Made by a program: the position numbers and the translations under genes. 64,000 bases of DNA, taken from the NCBI RefSeq assembly GCF_006970865.1, contig NZ_CP035503.1:1005001-1069000 (forward strand), read 5' to 3'. Below, one piece after another: positions 47,772 through 57,466 of this stretch. The DNA is from Rhodoferax sediminis. GTDB lineage: Bacteria; Pseudomonadota; Gammaproteobacteria; Burkholderiales; Burkholderiaceae_C. A model generated the notes under the pieces. The model was not told where the DNA came from and made no database searches. It worked only from the letters and a program-made list of their open reading frames with translations. Numbering within the stretch: position 1 is the first letter of the stretch; each line of letters starts with the position of its first letter.

Positions 47772-48710
47772 ATGAGTAGCTCTGAAATTGATAGCGCATG
47801 GCGAAGACTGACTAAGGGCTACAGTCACTTTTTACGTCAAACTCCGGTCGTCAAGCTGTCCGGCGCGACCTTGGGCGTTGCCGGTGCCCAGGTCTGGCTC
47901 AAGCTGGAGCACCTGCAAGTAGGCGGCAGCTTCAAGGCGCGCGGCATGCTGAACCGGCTGCTGGCGAATCCGATTCCAGACAGTGGCGTGATCGTGGCAT
48001 CCGGTGGCAATGCCGGCATCGCCACCGCGGCCGCGGCCCGCGCACTGGGCGTTTCCTGCGAGGTGTTTGTGCCCGCCGTCTGCCCCGAGGCCAAACGCGC
48101 CCGGCTGCGCGCACTGGGCGCTCAGGTAGTGGTGGCGGGCGCGGTGTACAGCGAGGCACTGGAGGCCTGCCTGGCCCGCCAGCAAGCGACCGGCGCGCTG
48201 CTGACCCATGCCTACGACCAGCCGGAGGTGGTGGCGGGCGCAGGCACACTGGCCTATGAGATCGAACAGCAGGTGGGCCTGCCCGACGCGGTGCTGGTGA
48301 GCGTCGGCGGCGGGGGTCTGATCGCCGGCATCGCGGCCTGGTTCGGGCAGCGCGCACGCGTGGTGGCGCTCGAGCCCGAGCTGGCGCCCACGCTATTCCA
48401 GGCCCGCGCCGCCGGGCAGCCGGTGGATGTGGCGGTGAGCGGCATCGCGGCCGATTCGCTCGGCGCCCGGCGCATTGGCGCCATTGCATGGGAGGTGACG
48501 CAACGCCATGTCAAAGACGCCCTGCTGTTGCCCGATGAAGCGATTCGCGCCGCGCAGCAATGGCTCTGGACCGAACTGCGGCTGGCCGTGGAGCCTGCCG
48601 CGGCACTCGGTGTGGCGGCACTGCAAACCGGCGCCTATGTGCCGTGCGAAGGCGAAAAGGTCTGCCTGATCCTGTGTGGCGCCAACATGGATCCGGCCAG
48701 CCTGGACTGA
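47772..48710 (+). CDS. PLP-dependent serine/threonine dehydratase-like protein
   Basis: 312 residues, fold-type II PLP enzyme. The PLP lysine is in GSFKARGML, the Asn-containing SGGNAGIATA binds substrate and phosphate, and VSVGGGGLIAGIA is the glycine-rich phosphate loop. Resembles threonine/serine dehydratases without an ACT domain. The first 18 or so residues (SSSEIDSAWRRLTKGY) are encoded by a long dispersed repeat. Starts 39 bases after ispH. Confidence 0.85.
   Translation: MSSSEIDSAWRRLTKGYSHFLRQTPVVKLSGATLGVAGAQVWLKLEHLQVGGSFKARGMLNRLLANPIPDSGVIVASGGNAGIATAAAARALGVSCEVFVPAVCPEAKRARLRALGAQVVVAGAVYSEALEACLARQQATGALLTHAYDQPEVVAGAGTLAYEIEQQVGLPDAVLVSVGGGGLIAGIAAWFGQRARVVALEPELAPTLFQARAAGQPVDVAVSGIAADSLGARRIGAIAWEVTQRHVKDALLLPDEAIRAAQQWLWTELRLAVEPAAALGVAALQTGAYVPCEGEKVCLILCGANMDPASLD
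47775..47841 (+). repeat. Dispersed ~65-bp repeat, long copy D, at a gene start
   Basis: AGTAGCTCTGAAATTGATAGC, then TAAGGGCTACAGTCAC and TTTTTACGTCAAAC. Aligns with copies at 1960, 16961, 26686 and 63037. It begins 3 bases after the dehydratase ATG and is translated as its N-terminus. Confidence 0.7.
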
Positions 48711-48716
48711 GCCGGT

Positions 48717-49133
48717 TCAGGGCGCCATTTCGCAGTTGACCATCCAGCCGACGCCGAATTTGTCGACCAGCATGCCGAAGTGGGCGCCCCAGAAGGTGGT
48801 CGCAAACGGCATGGTGATCATGCCGCCGGTGGCCAGGGCCTTGAACACGTGTTCGCCGCGCACCGGATCCCCGGGCAGATTCACCGCCATGTAATACCCT
48901 GCATGGCCGCCGAATGGCTGCCCCGGCGTGCGGTCGCTGGCCATGAACCGATGCCCATCCGCCTCGAACTTGGCGTGCATCACCTTGTCCAGCCATGCAG
49001 CAGGCAACTGATCTTCCATCGGCGAGCCCCGGAAACGGCGCAGTTCGGCCACCTGGCCGCCCAGGCAGTGCTGGTAGAAGGTCAGCGCTGCTTCGCAGTT
49101 GCCGTCAAAGAAAAGATAGGGTTCGATCCGCAT
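48717..49133 (-). CDS. VOC-family (PhnB-like) protein
   Basis: 138 residues with the glyoxalase/PhnB beta-alpha-beta fold: MRIEPYLFFDGNCEAALTFY, GSPMEDQLPAAW, VMHAKFEADGHRFMASD and FGMLVDKFGVGWMVN. Proteins of this group are often labelled 3-demethylubiquinone methyltransferase-like without evidence; function unknown. Single gene, convergent with the dehydratase. Confidence 0.85.
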   Translation of the reverse strand: MRIEPYLFFDGNCEAALTFYQHCLGGQVAELRRFRGSPMEDQLPAAWLDKVMHAKFEADGHRFMASDRTPGQPFGGHAGYYMAVNLPGDPVRGEHVFKALATGGMITMPFATTFWGAHFGMLVDKFGVGWMVNCEMAP

Positions 49134-49218
49134 GTGTTATCCGGGATTGCGCGTTCTGGGCACCGATGCTAGTTCCGGATTCTGTCAGTGAAAAAGGCGG
49201 TTTACCCGCGCCCACTAA

Positions 49219-50535
<1,317 letters not shown>

Positions 50536-50556
50536 TAGACTATAGGGCTCGACACA

Positions 50557-50647
50557 GGAGAGATGGCAGAGTGGTCGAATGCGCCGGACTCGAAATCCGG
50601 TATAGCCTTATGGGTTATCCAGGGTTCGAATCCCTGTCTCTCCGCCA
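50557..50647 (+). tRNA. tRNA-Ser(CGA)
   Basis: Acceptor stem GGAGAGA pairs with TCTCTCC, followed by discriminator G and encoded CCA. The anticodon loop CTCGAAA between CCGGA and TCCGG stems gives anticodon CGA (50591-50593), reading UCG. The long variable arm TAGCCTTATGGGTTA and T loop GGTTCGAATCC fit a class II serine tRNA. Confidence 0.97.
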
Positions 50648-50657
50648 CAGATAAAGG

Positions 50658-50697
50658 TTTGATGCTATTAAATATATAGCAATCATCGCTCTTTTTT
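50658..50697 (+). terminator. Possible terminator after tRNA-Ser, built on a repeat head
   Basis: TGATGCTATTAAATATATAGCAATCA folds as a stem with one bulge and is followed after a few bases by CTTTTTTAT. Its core GCTATTAAATATATAGC also matches the head of the dispersed repeat. Confidence 0.45.
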
Positions 50698-50928
50698 ATA
50701 AGGCCGGCCGCAGGCGACCCGCGCCGTTAGCGAATGTGGCAAAAGAGCCACGCCTCGCGGTACCCGCAATAGCCTATTAGATTTAATAAACCACTGCATG
50801 CGGGTTGTAGTGCCCGCCGCAGGTGAACTTTAATGGCTCGGCACGACATGTCTTGGTAGAGTTGGCTGAATCAGGCAGGACGGCCGGTCAAAGTAACCGG
50901 CAACAAGGGGCGTTTACACGGAGTTCGC

Positions 50929-52089
50929 TTGAAAACAGGGTTTACAGACGAGGCCGGTGGAGATCTCACACAGCCCCCGGTCTTGACCAGCAGCAAGATT
51001 CGCTCGTTGCAGGGCAATGTGCCACGCCATATCGGCTGGATCGAGCCGTGGATAGGCGGCTCGGTCGTGTGCGCCACCGCCCTGACAGCCCTGATCGGAC
51101 ATGGACAGGCGCCGATGTTGTGGGTGTACACGGCCCTGGCGGCCCTGCTCGCCTGGTGGAGCTGGCGCAGGCCGGCACGCCGGCAGACCGAGTTGCTGCT
51201 ACGCGCCGCGATCCTGATGGTGCTGGGCTTCCTGACCCTGATCCAGATCGAGACCCACCAGGACCGTGCGGCCAATGTCAACTGGGTCGTGGTGCCGCTG
51301 ATCCTCTATGCGATCCTGCTCAAGCCCCGCCTCGTCTGGAGCTTGCTGGGGTTCTGCCTCGGCCTTTACCTGCTGATCATTTACTGGTTCCATCCCGTGG
51401 CTACGCCCGAGTTCCTGTTTCTGCGCGCAGGGTTCGTCTTCATCTTTTCGGCCGCCGCCACCCACATGGGTGAAGTGATGCGCAGAACCGACGAATTGCT
51501 GGAGGAGCGCCGGGTGGACACCAGCAGTGGCCTGCTCAACGAATACGGCTTCATGGACCATGGCAAAGAGCTCTGGCGCCATTGTCGCCAGGCGCGCATT
51601 CCTGCCACGCTGGTATTCCTGGATGTTCCCGACCTGCTGAAGATCAGGGAGGTCTATCACGCCGGCGCCACCGGCATGGTGGAGGCCATTGTCCTGCAAG
51701 CGGTCGACGCGCTGGATGTCGGCAAGCATGTGCTGGCGCGCCTGAGCATGTGGCGCTTTGCCCTGCTGATGCCCGGCACCACACATGAGCAGGCACTGAA
51801 GTTCGTTGGGGACAGGCTGGGCCACCCGCCCGTGATCAAGATCGATGAAGGTCCACTGGATTTGGTCTTCCTGGTGGACGTGCGTGCGGTGGAAAGCCGG
51901 CGCCAGGACATGGCGTTCGCAGATTTCTACAAGACCGAACTGGCCGTGCTCGATGCGCAGGTAGAGCGTGCGCGTGCGGTTGGATCCAACCCCGTGGCGT
52001 CGGAAAAATTCATCCCTGACCGGTCTGCCGGCAAGGCGTCCGGGCAGGGCGCCGCGCCGCTGCCGGTGACGATTCCCATGGATTTTTGA
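50929..52089 (+). CDS. Membrane protein with degenerate GGDEF domain
   Basis: 386 residues. N-terminal half has about six membrane helices; the C-terminal half (about 195-340) has GGDEF-domain topology, with VDTSSGLLNEYGFMDHG in place of the usual DPLTGLLNRRGF. The signature GGDEF is replaced by SMWRF at 273-277, so diguanylate cyclase activity is very unlikely; a sensor or binding role is possible. Start is TTG at 50929 with GGAG six bases upstream; no better ATG precedes the first helix. The 281-base gap before it has a small GTGGC/GCCAC hairpin and no recognised riboswitch. Confidence 0.7.
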   Translation: MKTGFTDEAGGDLTQPPVLTSSKIRSLQGNVPRHIGWIEPWIGGSVVCATALTALIGHGQAPMLWVYTALAALLAWWSWRRPARRQTELLLRAAILMVLGFLTLIQIETHQDRAANVNWVVVPLILYAILLKPRLVWSLLGFCLGLYLLIIYWFHPVATPEFLFLRAGFVFIFSAAATHMGEVMRRTDELLEERRVDTSSGLLNEYGFMDHGKELWRHCRQARIPATLVFLDVPDLLKIREVYHAGATGMVEAIVLQAVDALDVGKHVLARLSMWRFALLMPGTTHEQALKFVGDRLGHPPVIKIDEGPLDLVFLVDVRAVESRRQDMAFADFYKTELAVLDAQVERARAVGSNPVASEKFIPDRSAGKASGQGAAPLPVTIPMDF

Positions 52090-52105
52090 GCCCCGCGGGA
52101 CTTGC

Positions 52106-52546
52106 TCACCAGTGGAGGTAGAACATGCCCTTGGCCAGCAGCACGATGGCGATCATGTGGAAAAAAACGCTCAGGTGAATGAAGCGTGAGCGCCTGGCGT
52201 GCATCGTGCCGCGCTTGATCGAAACCATGGCCGTGATGAAGTGCCCCAGCACGCTGAGTGCGAGCACGATTTTCAAAGTCAGCAACAGGCTGAAACTGCT
52301 GGCCAGCGGATGCGCCAGCGCCGCCCGGTGCTGCCAGGCCATGCTGATGCCGGCGCCGTAAAGCACCAGCAGCACCCAGGGCATGAGGCGGCGCGCGCGG
52401 TTGCCGATGGCGCGTTCCACCTGGCGCATGACGTCCAGGGGCAGATGCTTGCGCACGCTCTCCAGGATCAGCACTTCGAAGAAAACCGTGCCCACGAAGA
52501 TCAGCGCCGCGAACAGATGCAGGGTCAAAAAAACGGGGTAGCTCAT
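52106..52546 (-). CDS. Four-helix membrane protein (CopD-like)
   Basis: 146 residues with four hydrophobic helices. His in LTLHLFAALIFVG, LGHFITAM and IHLSVFFHMIA could bind haem or metal, as in CopD-like and related cytochrome-like families. Function unknown. It follows the truncated globin gene by 27 bases on the same strand, so the pair is probably co-expressed and may act together in nitric oxide or oxygen handling. Confidence 0.6.
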   Translation of the reverse strand: MSYPVFLTLHLFAALIFVGTVFFEVLILESVRKHLPLDVMRQVERAIGNRARRLMPWVLLVLYGAGISMAWQHRAALAHPLASSFSLLLTLKIVLALSVLGHFITAMVSIKRGTMHARRSRFIHLSVFFHMIAIVLLAKGMFYLHW

Positions 52547-52573
52547 GGTGTTGTCCTTCGTGGCTGGTGCGGC

Positions 52574-52978
52574 TCAGTCCTGGGCCAGCCGCCCCGGCAT
52601 CTGGTCGGGGTCGTGGCTTAGCTGGTAGCCGTACCAAAAGCTCTGGGCGATGCGCCGGGCCATCGCGTCGGCGCGCTCGCGCATGGCTTCGTTGCCCAGC
52701 GCCTGGGTGGTGTCGTGGAACAGCGCCAGCCAGCGCTGGAACAGGCCCGCATTCAAGCCGGGCAGGGCGATGTGGGCTGGCATGGGCGCGCCCGAGAAGC
52801 GCATGGTGCCGCGCAAAATCGCAGACCAGAAGTCCACCAGCTTGGCCAGATGCTGATCCCAGTCGGCGACGTGGCGGTTGAAGATCGGGCCGAGCAGATC
52901 GTCCTGGCGCACCTTGGCGTAGAACCCGTGGACCAGGCGAGTGACTTCTTCTTCGGTGCAGAGATCAGCCGTGCCCAT
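52574..52978 (-). CDS. Group III truncated haemoglobin
   Basis: 134 residues, 2-on-2 globin. LVHGFYAKVRQDDLLGPIFN at the B-helix region, HLAKLVDFWSAILRG typical of the family and the probable proximal histidine in LFHDTTQ. Small, cytoplasmic, haem-binding; relatives act in nitric oxide or oxygen chemistry. A candidate NsrR site lies 50 bases upstream. ATG at 52978 with AAAGGATTCC upstream. Confidence 0.88.
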   Translation of the reverse strand: MGTADLCTEEEVTRLVHGFYAKVRQDDLLGPIFNRHVADWDQHLAKLVDFWSAILRGTMRFSGAPMPAHIALPGLNAGLFQRWLALFHDTTQALGNEAMRERADAMARRIAQSFWYGYQLSHDPDQMPGRLAQD

Positions 52979-53027
52979 GGAATCCTTTCATGCATGTGGC
53001 GCCTCAATTCAAGCGGCAGGCAATTAT

Positions 53028-53050
53028 AAGATATATTGAAAATACAGATT
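53028..53050. promoter_or_regulatory. Candidate NsrR-type (nitric oxide) operator
   Basis: AAGATATATT-GAA-AATACAGATT, an imperfect dyad of 23 bases that matches 16 of 23 positions of the NsrR-type consensus AAGATGCATTT-palindrome. It lies 50 bases upstream of the truncated globin start. Confidence 0.45.
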
Positions 53051-53102
53051 ATGAGTTATCGCCCCGGCGGCAAGGTCCGGCATCCGGGTTTTTCAATCCC
53101 AT

Positions 53103-53132
53103 GCCCGCCCAGGCGCCATCGCCCGGGCGGGC
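53103..53132. other. Strong GC hairpin upstream of slipin gene
   Basis: GCCCGCCCAGGC and GCCCGGGCGGGC pair across a six-base loop with one mismatch. No T run follows, so this is not a typical terminator; it may be a structured leader. Confidence 0.4.
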
Positions 53133-53210
53133 AGCGCCAATACGTCAATCCAACTATGCTGGAATTGCAACGGCGGATCGGTCGGATCCACCATCGAAAG
53201 GATGCGCAAA

Positions 53211-53981
53211 ATGATCTCGGTTTTTCCCTGGTTCTGGGCGGTCATCCTTCTGCTGGTGCTGGCCCTTTTGTCGTCCTCGTTCCGGATTTTTCGCGAGTAC
53301 GAGCGCGGTGTCATCTTCAACCTGGGGCGCTTCTGGAAGGTCAAGGGTCCCGGGCTGGTTCTCATCATCCCGGGGATCCAGCAGGTGGTGCGGGTGGACC
53401 TGCGCACGGTGGTGCTGGAGGTGCCGTCCCAGGACGTGATTTCGCGCGACAACGTCTCGGTCAAAGTCAATGCCGTGGTCTATCTGCGCGTGATCGACGC
53501 GGAGAAGGCCGTGATCGAGGTGGTCGACTACCTCGACGCCACCAGCCAGCTGGCGCAGACCATGCTGCGCTCGGTGCTGGGCAAGCATCAGCTCGACGAG
53601 ATGCTGGCCGAGCGCGAGACGCTGAACCTGGACATCCAGCAGGCGCTGGATGCGCAAACTGGCTCCTGGGGCATCAAGGTCTCGAATGTCGAGATCAAGC
53701 AGGTCGACCTGACCGAATCCATGATCCGGGCCATTGCCCGGCAGGCCGAGGCCGAGCGCGAGCGGCGCGCCAAGGTCATTCATGCCGAGGGCGAACTGCA
53801 GGCGTCCGAAAAACTGTTCCAGGCCGCGAAGGTCCTGGCGCAGGAGCCCCAGGCCATCTTGCTGCGCTACCTGGAGACGCTGACCGTGATCGGCGCGGAC
53901 AAGAACACGACGGTCGTGTTCCCGTTGCCCATGGACCTGGTCGCACCGCTGCTCAAAAGAATCGCACCGTCGAATGACTGA
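53211..53981 (+). CDS. Slipin (stomatin/SPFH family) membrane protein
   Basis: 256 residues. One N-terminal membrane helix, then the SPFH domain with REYERGVIFNLGRF, PGLVLIIPGIQQVVRVDLR and the Q/E-rich helix RQAEAERERRAKVIHAEGE. Lacks an NfeD partner nearby. Probably a membrane-scaffold protein. I chose ATG 53211 because GAAAGG lies 9 bases upstream; the ATG at 53202 touches that site. Confidence 0.9.
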   Translation: MISVFPWFWAVILLLVLALLSSSFRIFREYERGVIFNLGRFWKVKGPGLVLIIPGIQQVVRVDLRTVVLEVPSQDVISRDNVSVKVNAVVYLRVIDAEKAVIEVVDYLDATSQLAQTMLRSVLGKHQLDEMLAERETLNLDIQQALDAQTGSWGIKVSNVEIKQVDLTESMIRAIARQAEAERERRAKVIHAEGELQASEKLFQAAKVLAQEPQAILLRYLETLTVIGADKNTTVVFPLPMDLVAPLLKRIAPSND

Positions 53982-54047
53982 CGTGCGGCCCCATCCGGCT
54001 GCCGGCGCAGCCGCTTTGCGCAGTTGGGGGCGCGATAGACTGCGGGC

Positions 54048-55442
54048 ATGAAGCCCGAAACGCCGACGCCTGCCTGTTCCTCTTCCGAATCCGACTGGAT
54101 CGACGCCGAGCTCATTCGCAACCTCATGCGCACGGCGCCGGGCACGCAGATCACGGCAGCCTTGATCATCCCGGTGATGTTTGCCGTGTTGCAAGGGGTG
54201 GTGCCCATGGCCGGCTTGGGGCTGTGGACGGTGGCCATGCTGATGTTTTCGGTGCTGCGGTTCTGGGTCATGCGCCACTACAGCCTCCACGTGGCGCATG
54301 CCGGCACCGACGCCCAACTGAAGTTCATGGCGTGCTATGGCTGGACCTGGCCTCTGGGCGCGTGCATTTGGGCCTCGGTGGGGCTGCTGTTTTTCGACAA
54401 GACGCCGCTGGCGACCCAGTTTCTGGGCTGGCTGATCATTGTCGGGATCGGAACCTTCGCGGTCACCAGTCTGTCGAATTCGATCAGGACGCTGCGCTCC
54501 TATGTGAGTGCCCTGGTACTCACTTGCGCGGGCGTCATTTTGTGGCGCATCGCGGTGGATCTGCGCTTCGAGGCGGCTGCCTTTCACTATTGGCTTTTGC
54601 TTCTGGTCGGAATTCACTGGCTGCTGCTGCTGCGGGCCGGTCAGGGCCTGTACGAGACGCATCGCAGCTACGTCGAACTGCAGTACCGCAATGGCCAGTT
54701 GATCGATTCATTGACCCAGCAAACCCAGGCCGCGCTGGAAGCCGTGGCGATTAAAAACCGGTTTCTGGCGAACGCCGCACACGACATCCGCCAGCCCGTG
54801 CATGCGCTGGGACTCTACGCGGACTGGCTCAACAACGAGCCCGAACTCGTGGCCGAAATCGCGCCCCGGATCGTCGAATCGACCAAGGCGGTGAATGCCC
54901 TGTTCGACTCCCTGTTCGACCTGGCAAAACTGGATTCGGGCAAAACCCGCGTTCATGTCGAAGCCGTGGATGTGGGCCGGCTGCTCAAGGAGATGGAGTT
55001 GCAGTACCGTCCGCTGGCGCAAACCCGGGGGTTGGCGTTGCGGGTGAGCAGCGCGCCGGGGCTGGCATTGGTGCAGTCAGACCGGATTTTGCTGCAGCGA
55101 ATTGTCGGCAACCTGCTGGGCAATGCCCTGAAATACACCGAGAGCGGCGGCGTGCTGGTGGCGGCCCGGCGCGCGGGGCAAGGCGTACGTATTGAAGTGT
55201 GGGACACCGGCATCGGCATTGAGAGCCAGTACCACGCAGAAGTTTTCCGCGAGTTTTACAAGGTACCCAACCATCCGGGTACCGACGACGGCTTTGGTCT
55301 GGGGCTGGCGATTGTGGCGCGTCTGTCGCAGCGGCTCGGCCACGGCCTGTCGATGAATTCGCAGCCCGGGCGCGGCAGCGTGTTCAAGCTGACCCTGCAG
55401 GGCCCGGGTGCCGCCCTGGCTCAGCCGTTCAACATGCCGTGA
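54048..55442 (+). CDS. Membrane sensor histidine kinase
   Basis: 464 residues. About six membrane helices in the first 210 residues, then a HisKA domain with His245 in NAAHDIRQPVHALGL and a HATPase_c domain with NLLGNALKYT, DTGIGI and GFGLGLAIV. No receiver or PAS domain. The DIRQPVHALG box is of the type seen in kinases that pair with NarL-type regulators. A NarL-type regulator gene converges on it and overlaps the last 22 bases. Confidence 0.92.
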   Translation: MKPETPTPACSSSESDWIDAELIRNLMRTAPGTQITAALIIPVMFAVLQGVVPMAGLGLWTVAMLMFSVLRFWVMRHYSLHVAHAGTDAQLKFMACYGWTWPLGACIWASVGLLFFDKTPLATQFLGWLIIVGIGTFAVTSLSNSIRTLRSYVSALVLTCAGVILWRIAVDLRFEAAAFHYWLLLLVGIHWLLLLRAGQGLYETHRSYVELQYRNGQLIDSLTQQTQAALEAVAIKNRFLANAAHDIRQPVHALGLYADWLNNEPELVAEIAPRIVESTKAVNALFDSLFDLAKLDSGKTRVHVEAVDVGRLLKEMELQYRPLAQTRGLALRVSSAPGLALVQSDRILLQRIVGNLLGNALKYTESGGVLVAARRAGQGVRIEVWDTGIGIESQYHAEVFREFYKVPNHPGTDDGFGLGLAIVARLSQRLGHGLSMNSQPGRGSVFKLTLQGPGAALAQPFNMP

Positions 55443-56014
55443 GTACGCGCGAAATGCACGGCCTGCGTGCGGCTTTTGACGCCCAGGCGCCGGAACAGCC
55501 GCCACAGGTGCACCTTGACCGTGTGTTCGCTGATGCCCAGCTCGTCCGCGATCTCACGGTTGCTCAGGCCCCGATCCAGCATGATGATCAACTGTTTTTG
55601 CCGTCTGGAGAGCTTGTTATCCGTCGTGCCGGAGTCTTCGAAGGTGCTGTCCGGCGTCAGCAGGGCATGCAGCGCGGAGCCGATCTCGTTGGCCCCTGAT
55701 GATTTTTCGATGTAGACGTCGGCGCCGGCTTCGATGCACTGCTCTTCGAATTCATCGGCCGGGGAGGCCGACAGCACCGCCAGCGCCGCCGCCGGGTAGC
55801 GTTTTTTCAGCTCGATGATGCCCGACATGCCGATGGTGTCCGGCAGCTTCAGGTCGAGGCAGAAAAGTTCGGGCGCGCCATGCTGGCGGATCGCCTCTTC
55901 TACACCGCCGAGGCGGTTGAGTTCGACCACATTGGCGCCCGCGCGGTACCGGCGCAGCAGCATCACGACGGCTTCGCGCATCAGGGGGTGATCATCAATG
56001 ACGTACAGGCTCAT
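55421..56014 (-). CDS. NarL/LuxR-family response regulator
   Basis: 197 residues. Receiver domain with acidic pocket Asp7/Asp8 and phosphorylation site Asp54 (CLDLKLPDT), then a LuxR HTH at about 135-195 (LSRRQKQLIIMLDRGLSNREIADELGISEHTVKVHL in pieces). Encoded opposite the histidine kinase with a 22-base 3' overlap, so it is the likely partner despite the convergent arrangement. Targets unknown. Confidence 0.92.
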   Translation of the reverse strand: MSLYVIDDHPLMREAVVMLLRRYRAGANVVELNRLGGVEEAIRQHGAPELFCLDLKLPDTIGMSGIIELKKRYPAAALAVLSASPADEFEEQCIEAGADVYIEKSSGANEIGSALHALLTPDSTFEDSGTTDNKLSRRQKQLIIMLDRGLSNREIADELGISEHTVKVHLWRLFRRLGVKSRTQAVHFARTHGMLNG

Positions 56015-56143
56015 GAGGGAACTCTCTGGAACGTTTCAACTATTCAGCGCTAAAGGATACCTGTTTCCTGCCGGCCGTTGCACCGTATCCGGCCACGCGG
56101 GGGGCCGCGGGCACGAGGTCCGGCGAGCGACGCTCCCCGCGCT

Positions 56144-57445
56144 TCACGCAAGGGCCTCGGTCAGTTGCTCCAGCGCTGCCGCAATATCAAAGGGGGAGAC
56201 GCCTTCTGCGGCCTGCAGCCCTGCCTTGGTATCGGCCAGCGCGGCGCTGCCCTGCCGGCGCAGTTGTGCAATGGCCTGCGCCGCCTCTTTGGGCGAGTCA
56301 AAACCGGCGCTTTGCAGCAGCAGGCGGCCACGCGCATCCACCAGCTTGAAATAAAAACGCCCGTCGCGCTCGCGGTATTGCTTGAAGGCCGGCAAGGCCG
56401 ATTTGGCGGTTTTTGCCACTGCGGTGCCGGCCTGGGTACGCAGGTCGCGCAGTCCCACCGCCTCTCGCAGCCGTGCCATGGCCGGCCCGGAGAGTTTGCG
56501 CGCCTTGGCGGCACCGGCGTGCAGGATATCCTCGATGCGGCCCGGGTGGTCGATCAGCGACTGGTAGGTCTCGCGCATCGGGGCGATCTCCCGGTCGATG
56601 CGCTCGAACAGCAGCTGCTTGGCATCGCCCCAGGCGATGCCGTCGGCGTAGGCCTGGCGCAGTGCGGCGGTTTCCGTGGGGCTGGCAAAGGCCTGGTAAA
56701 TCTGGAACAGTGCCGAGCCTTCGGTGTCCTTGGGCTGGCCCGGTGTGCGCGAGTCGGTCAGCACGCCGGCAATCAGTTTGCGCAGCTGCTCGCGCGGCGC
56801 AAACAGCGCAATGGTGTTGTCGTAGCTCTTGCTCATCTTGCGGCCATCGAGCCCCGGCAGCGTCGCCACCGACTCCTCGATGGCGGCCTCGGGCAGCACG
56901 AAGTGCTCGCCATACAGGTGGTTGAAGCTCGCGGCCATGTCGCGCGCCATCTCGATGTGCTGGATCTGGTCGCGCCCCACCGGTACCCGGTGCGCATTGA
57001 ACATCAGGATGTCCGCCCCCATCAGCACCGGGTACATGAACAGGCCCGCCGTCACGCCGTCGTCGGCATCGCGCCCGCCGGCCGCGTTGTGGTCGACCGC
57101 GGCCTTGTAGGCATGCGCCCGGTTCAGCAGGCCCTTGCCGGTCACGCAGGTCAGCAGCCAGGTGAGCTCGGGGATTTCCGGAATGTCGGACTGGCGGTAG
57201 AACGTGACGCGCTCGGGGTCCAGTCCCGCGGCCAGCCAGGAGGCGGCAATCTCCAGCGTGGAGCGCTGCACACGCGCCGGCTCGCCGATCTTGATCAGTG
57301 CGTGGTAGTCGGCCAGAAAATAAAAGCTCTCGGTACCAGCGGCCAGGCTGGCCTGGACCGCGGGTCGAATAGCCCCCACATAGTTGCCCAGGTGCGGGGT
57401 ACCCGAGGTGGTGATGCCGGTCAGAACGCGAAGGGGCTGGGTCAT
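56144..57445 (-). CDS. trpS: Tryptophanyl-tRNA synthetase with C-terminal DUF1508-like extension
   Basis: 433 residues; usual length is about 330-350. Class I HIGH-like motif SGTPHLGNYVGA near the start and KMSKS in GRKMSKSYDN at about 200. Residues from about 350 form an extra module beginning FKQYRERDGRFYFKLVD and ending in AQAIAQLRRQG, similar to the YegP/DUF1508 fold. Last gene of a minus-strand block with rnm, a DMT transporter, yciO and an M50 protease. Confidence 0.93.
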   Translation of the reverse strand: MTQPLRVLTGITTSGTPHLGNYVGAIRPAVQASLAAGTESFYFLADYHALIKIGEPARVQRSTLEIAASWLAAGLDPERVTFYRQSDIPEIPELTWLLTCVTGKGLLNRAHAYKAAVDHNAAGGRDADDGVTAGLFMYPVLMGADILMFNAHRVPVGRDQIQHIEMARDMAASFNHLYGEHFVLPEAAIEESVATLPGLDGRKMSKSYDNTIALFAPREQLRKLIAGVLTDSRTPGQPKDTEGSALFQIYQAFASPTETAALRQAYADGIAWGDAKQLLFERIDREIAPMRETYQSLIDHPGRIEDILHAGAAKARKLSGPAMARLREAVGLRDLRTQAGTAVAKTAKSALPAFKQYRERDGRFYFKLVDARGRLLLQSAGFDSPKEAAQAIAQLRRQGSAALADTKAGLQAAEGVSPFDIAAALEQLTEALA

Positions 57446-57466
57446 GAGAAGTGAAGTCGTGTCGGA

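Noticed and set aside
50820..50928. c-di-GMP (GEMM) riboswitch before the degenerate GGDEF gene
   Set aside because: A GCCGGT/ACCGGC hairpin exists, but the conserved GEMM junction sequences are missing.
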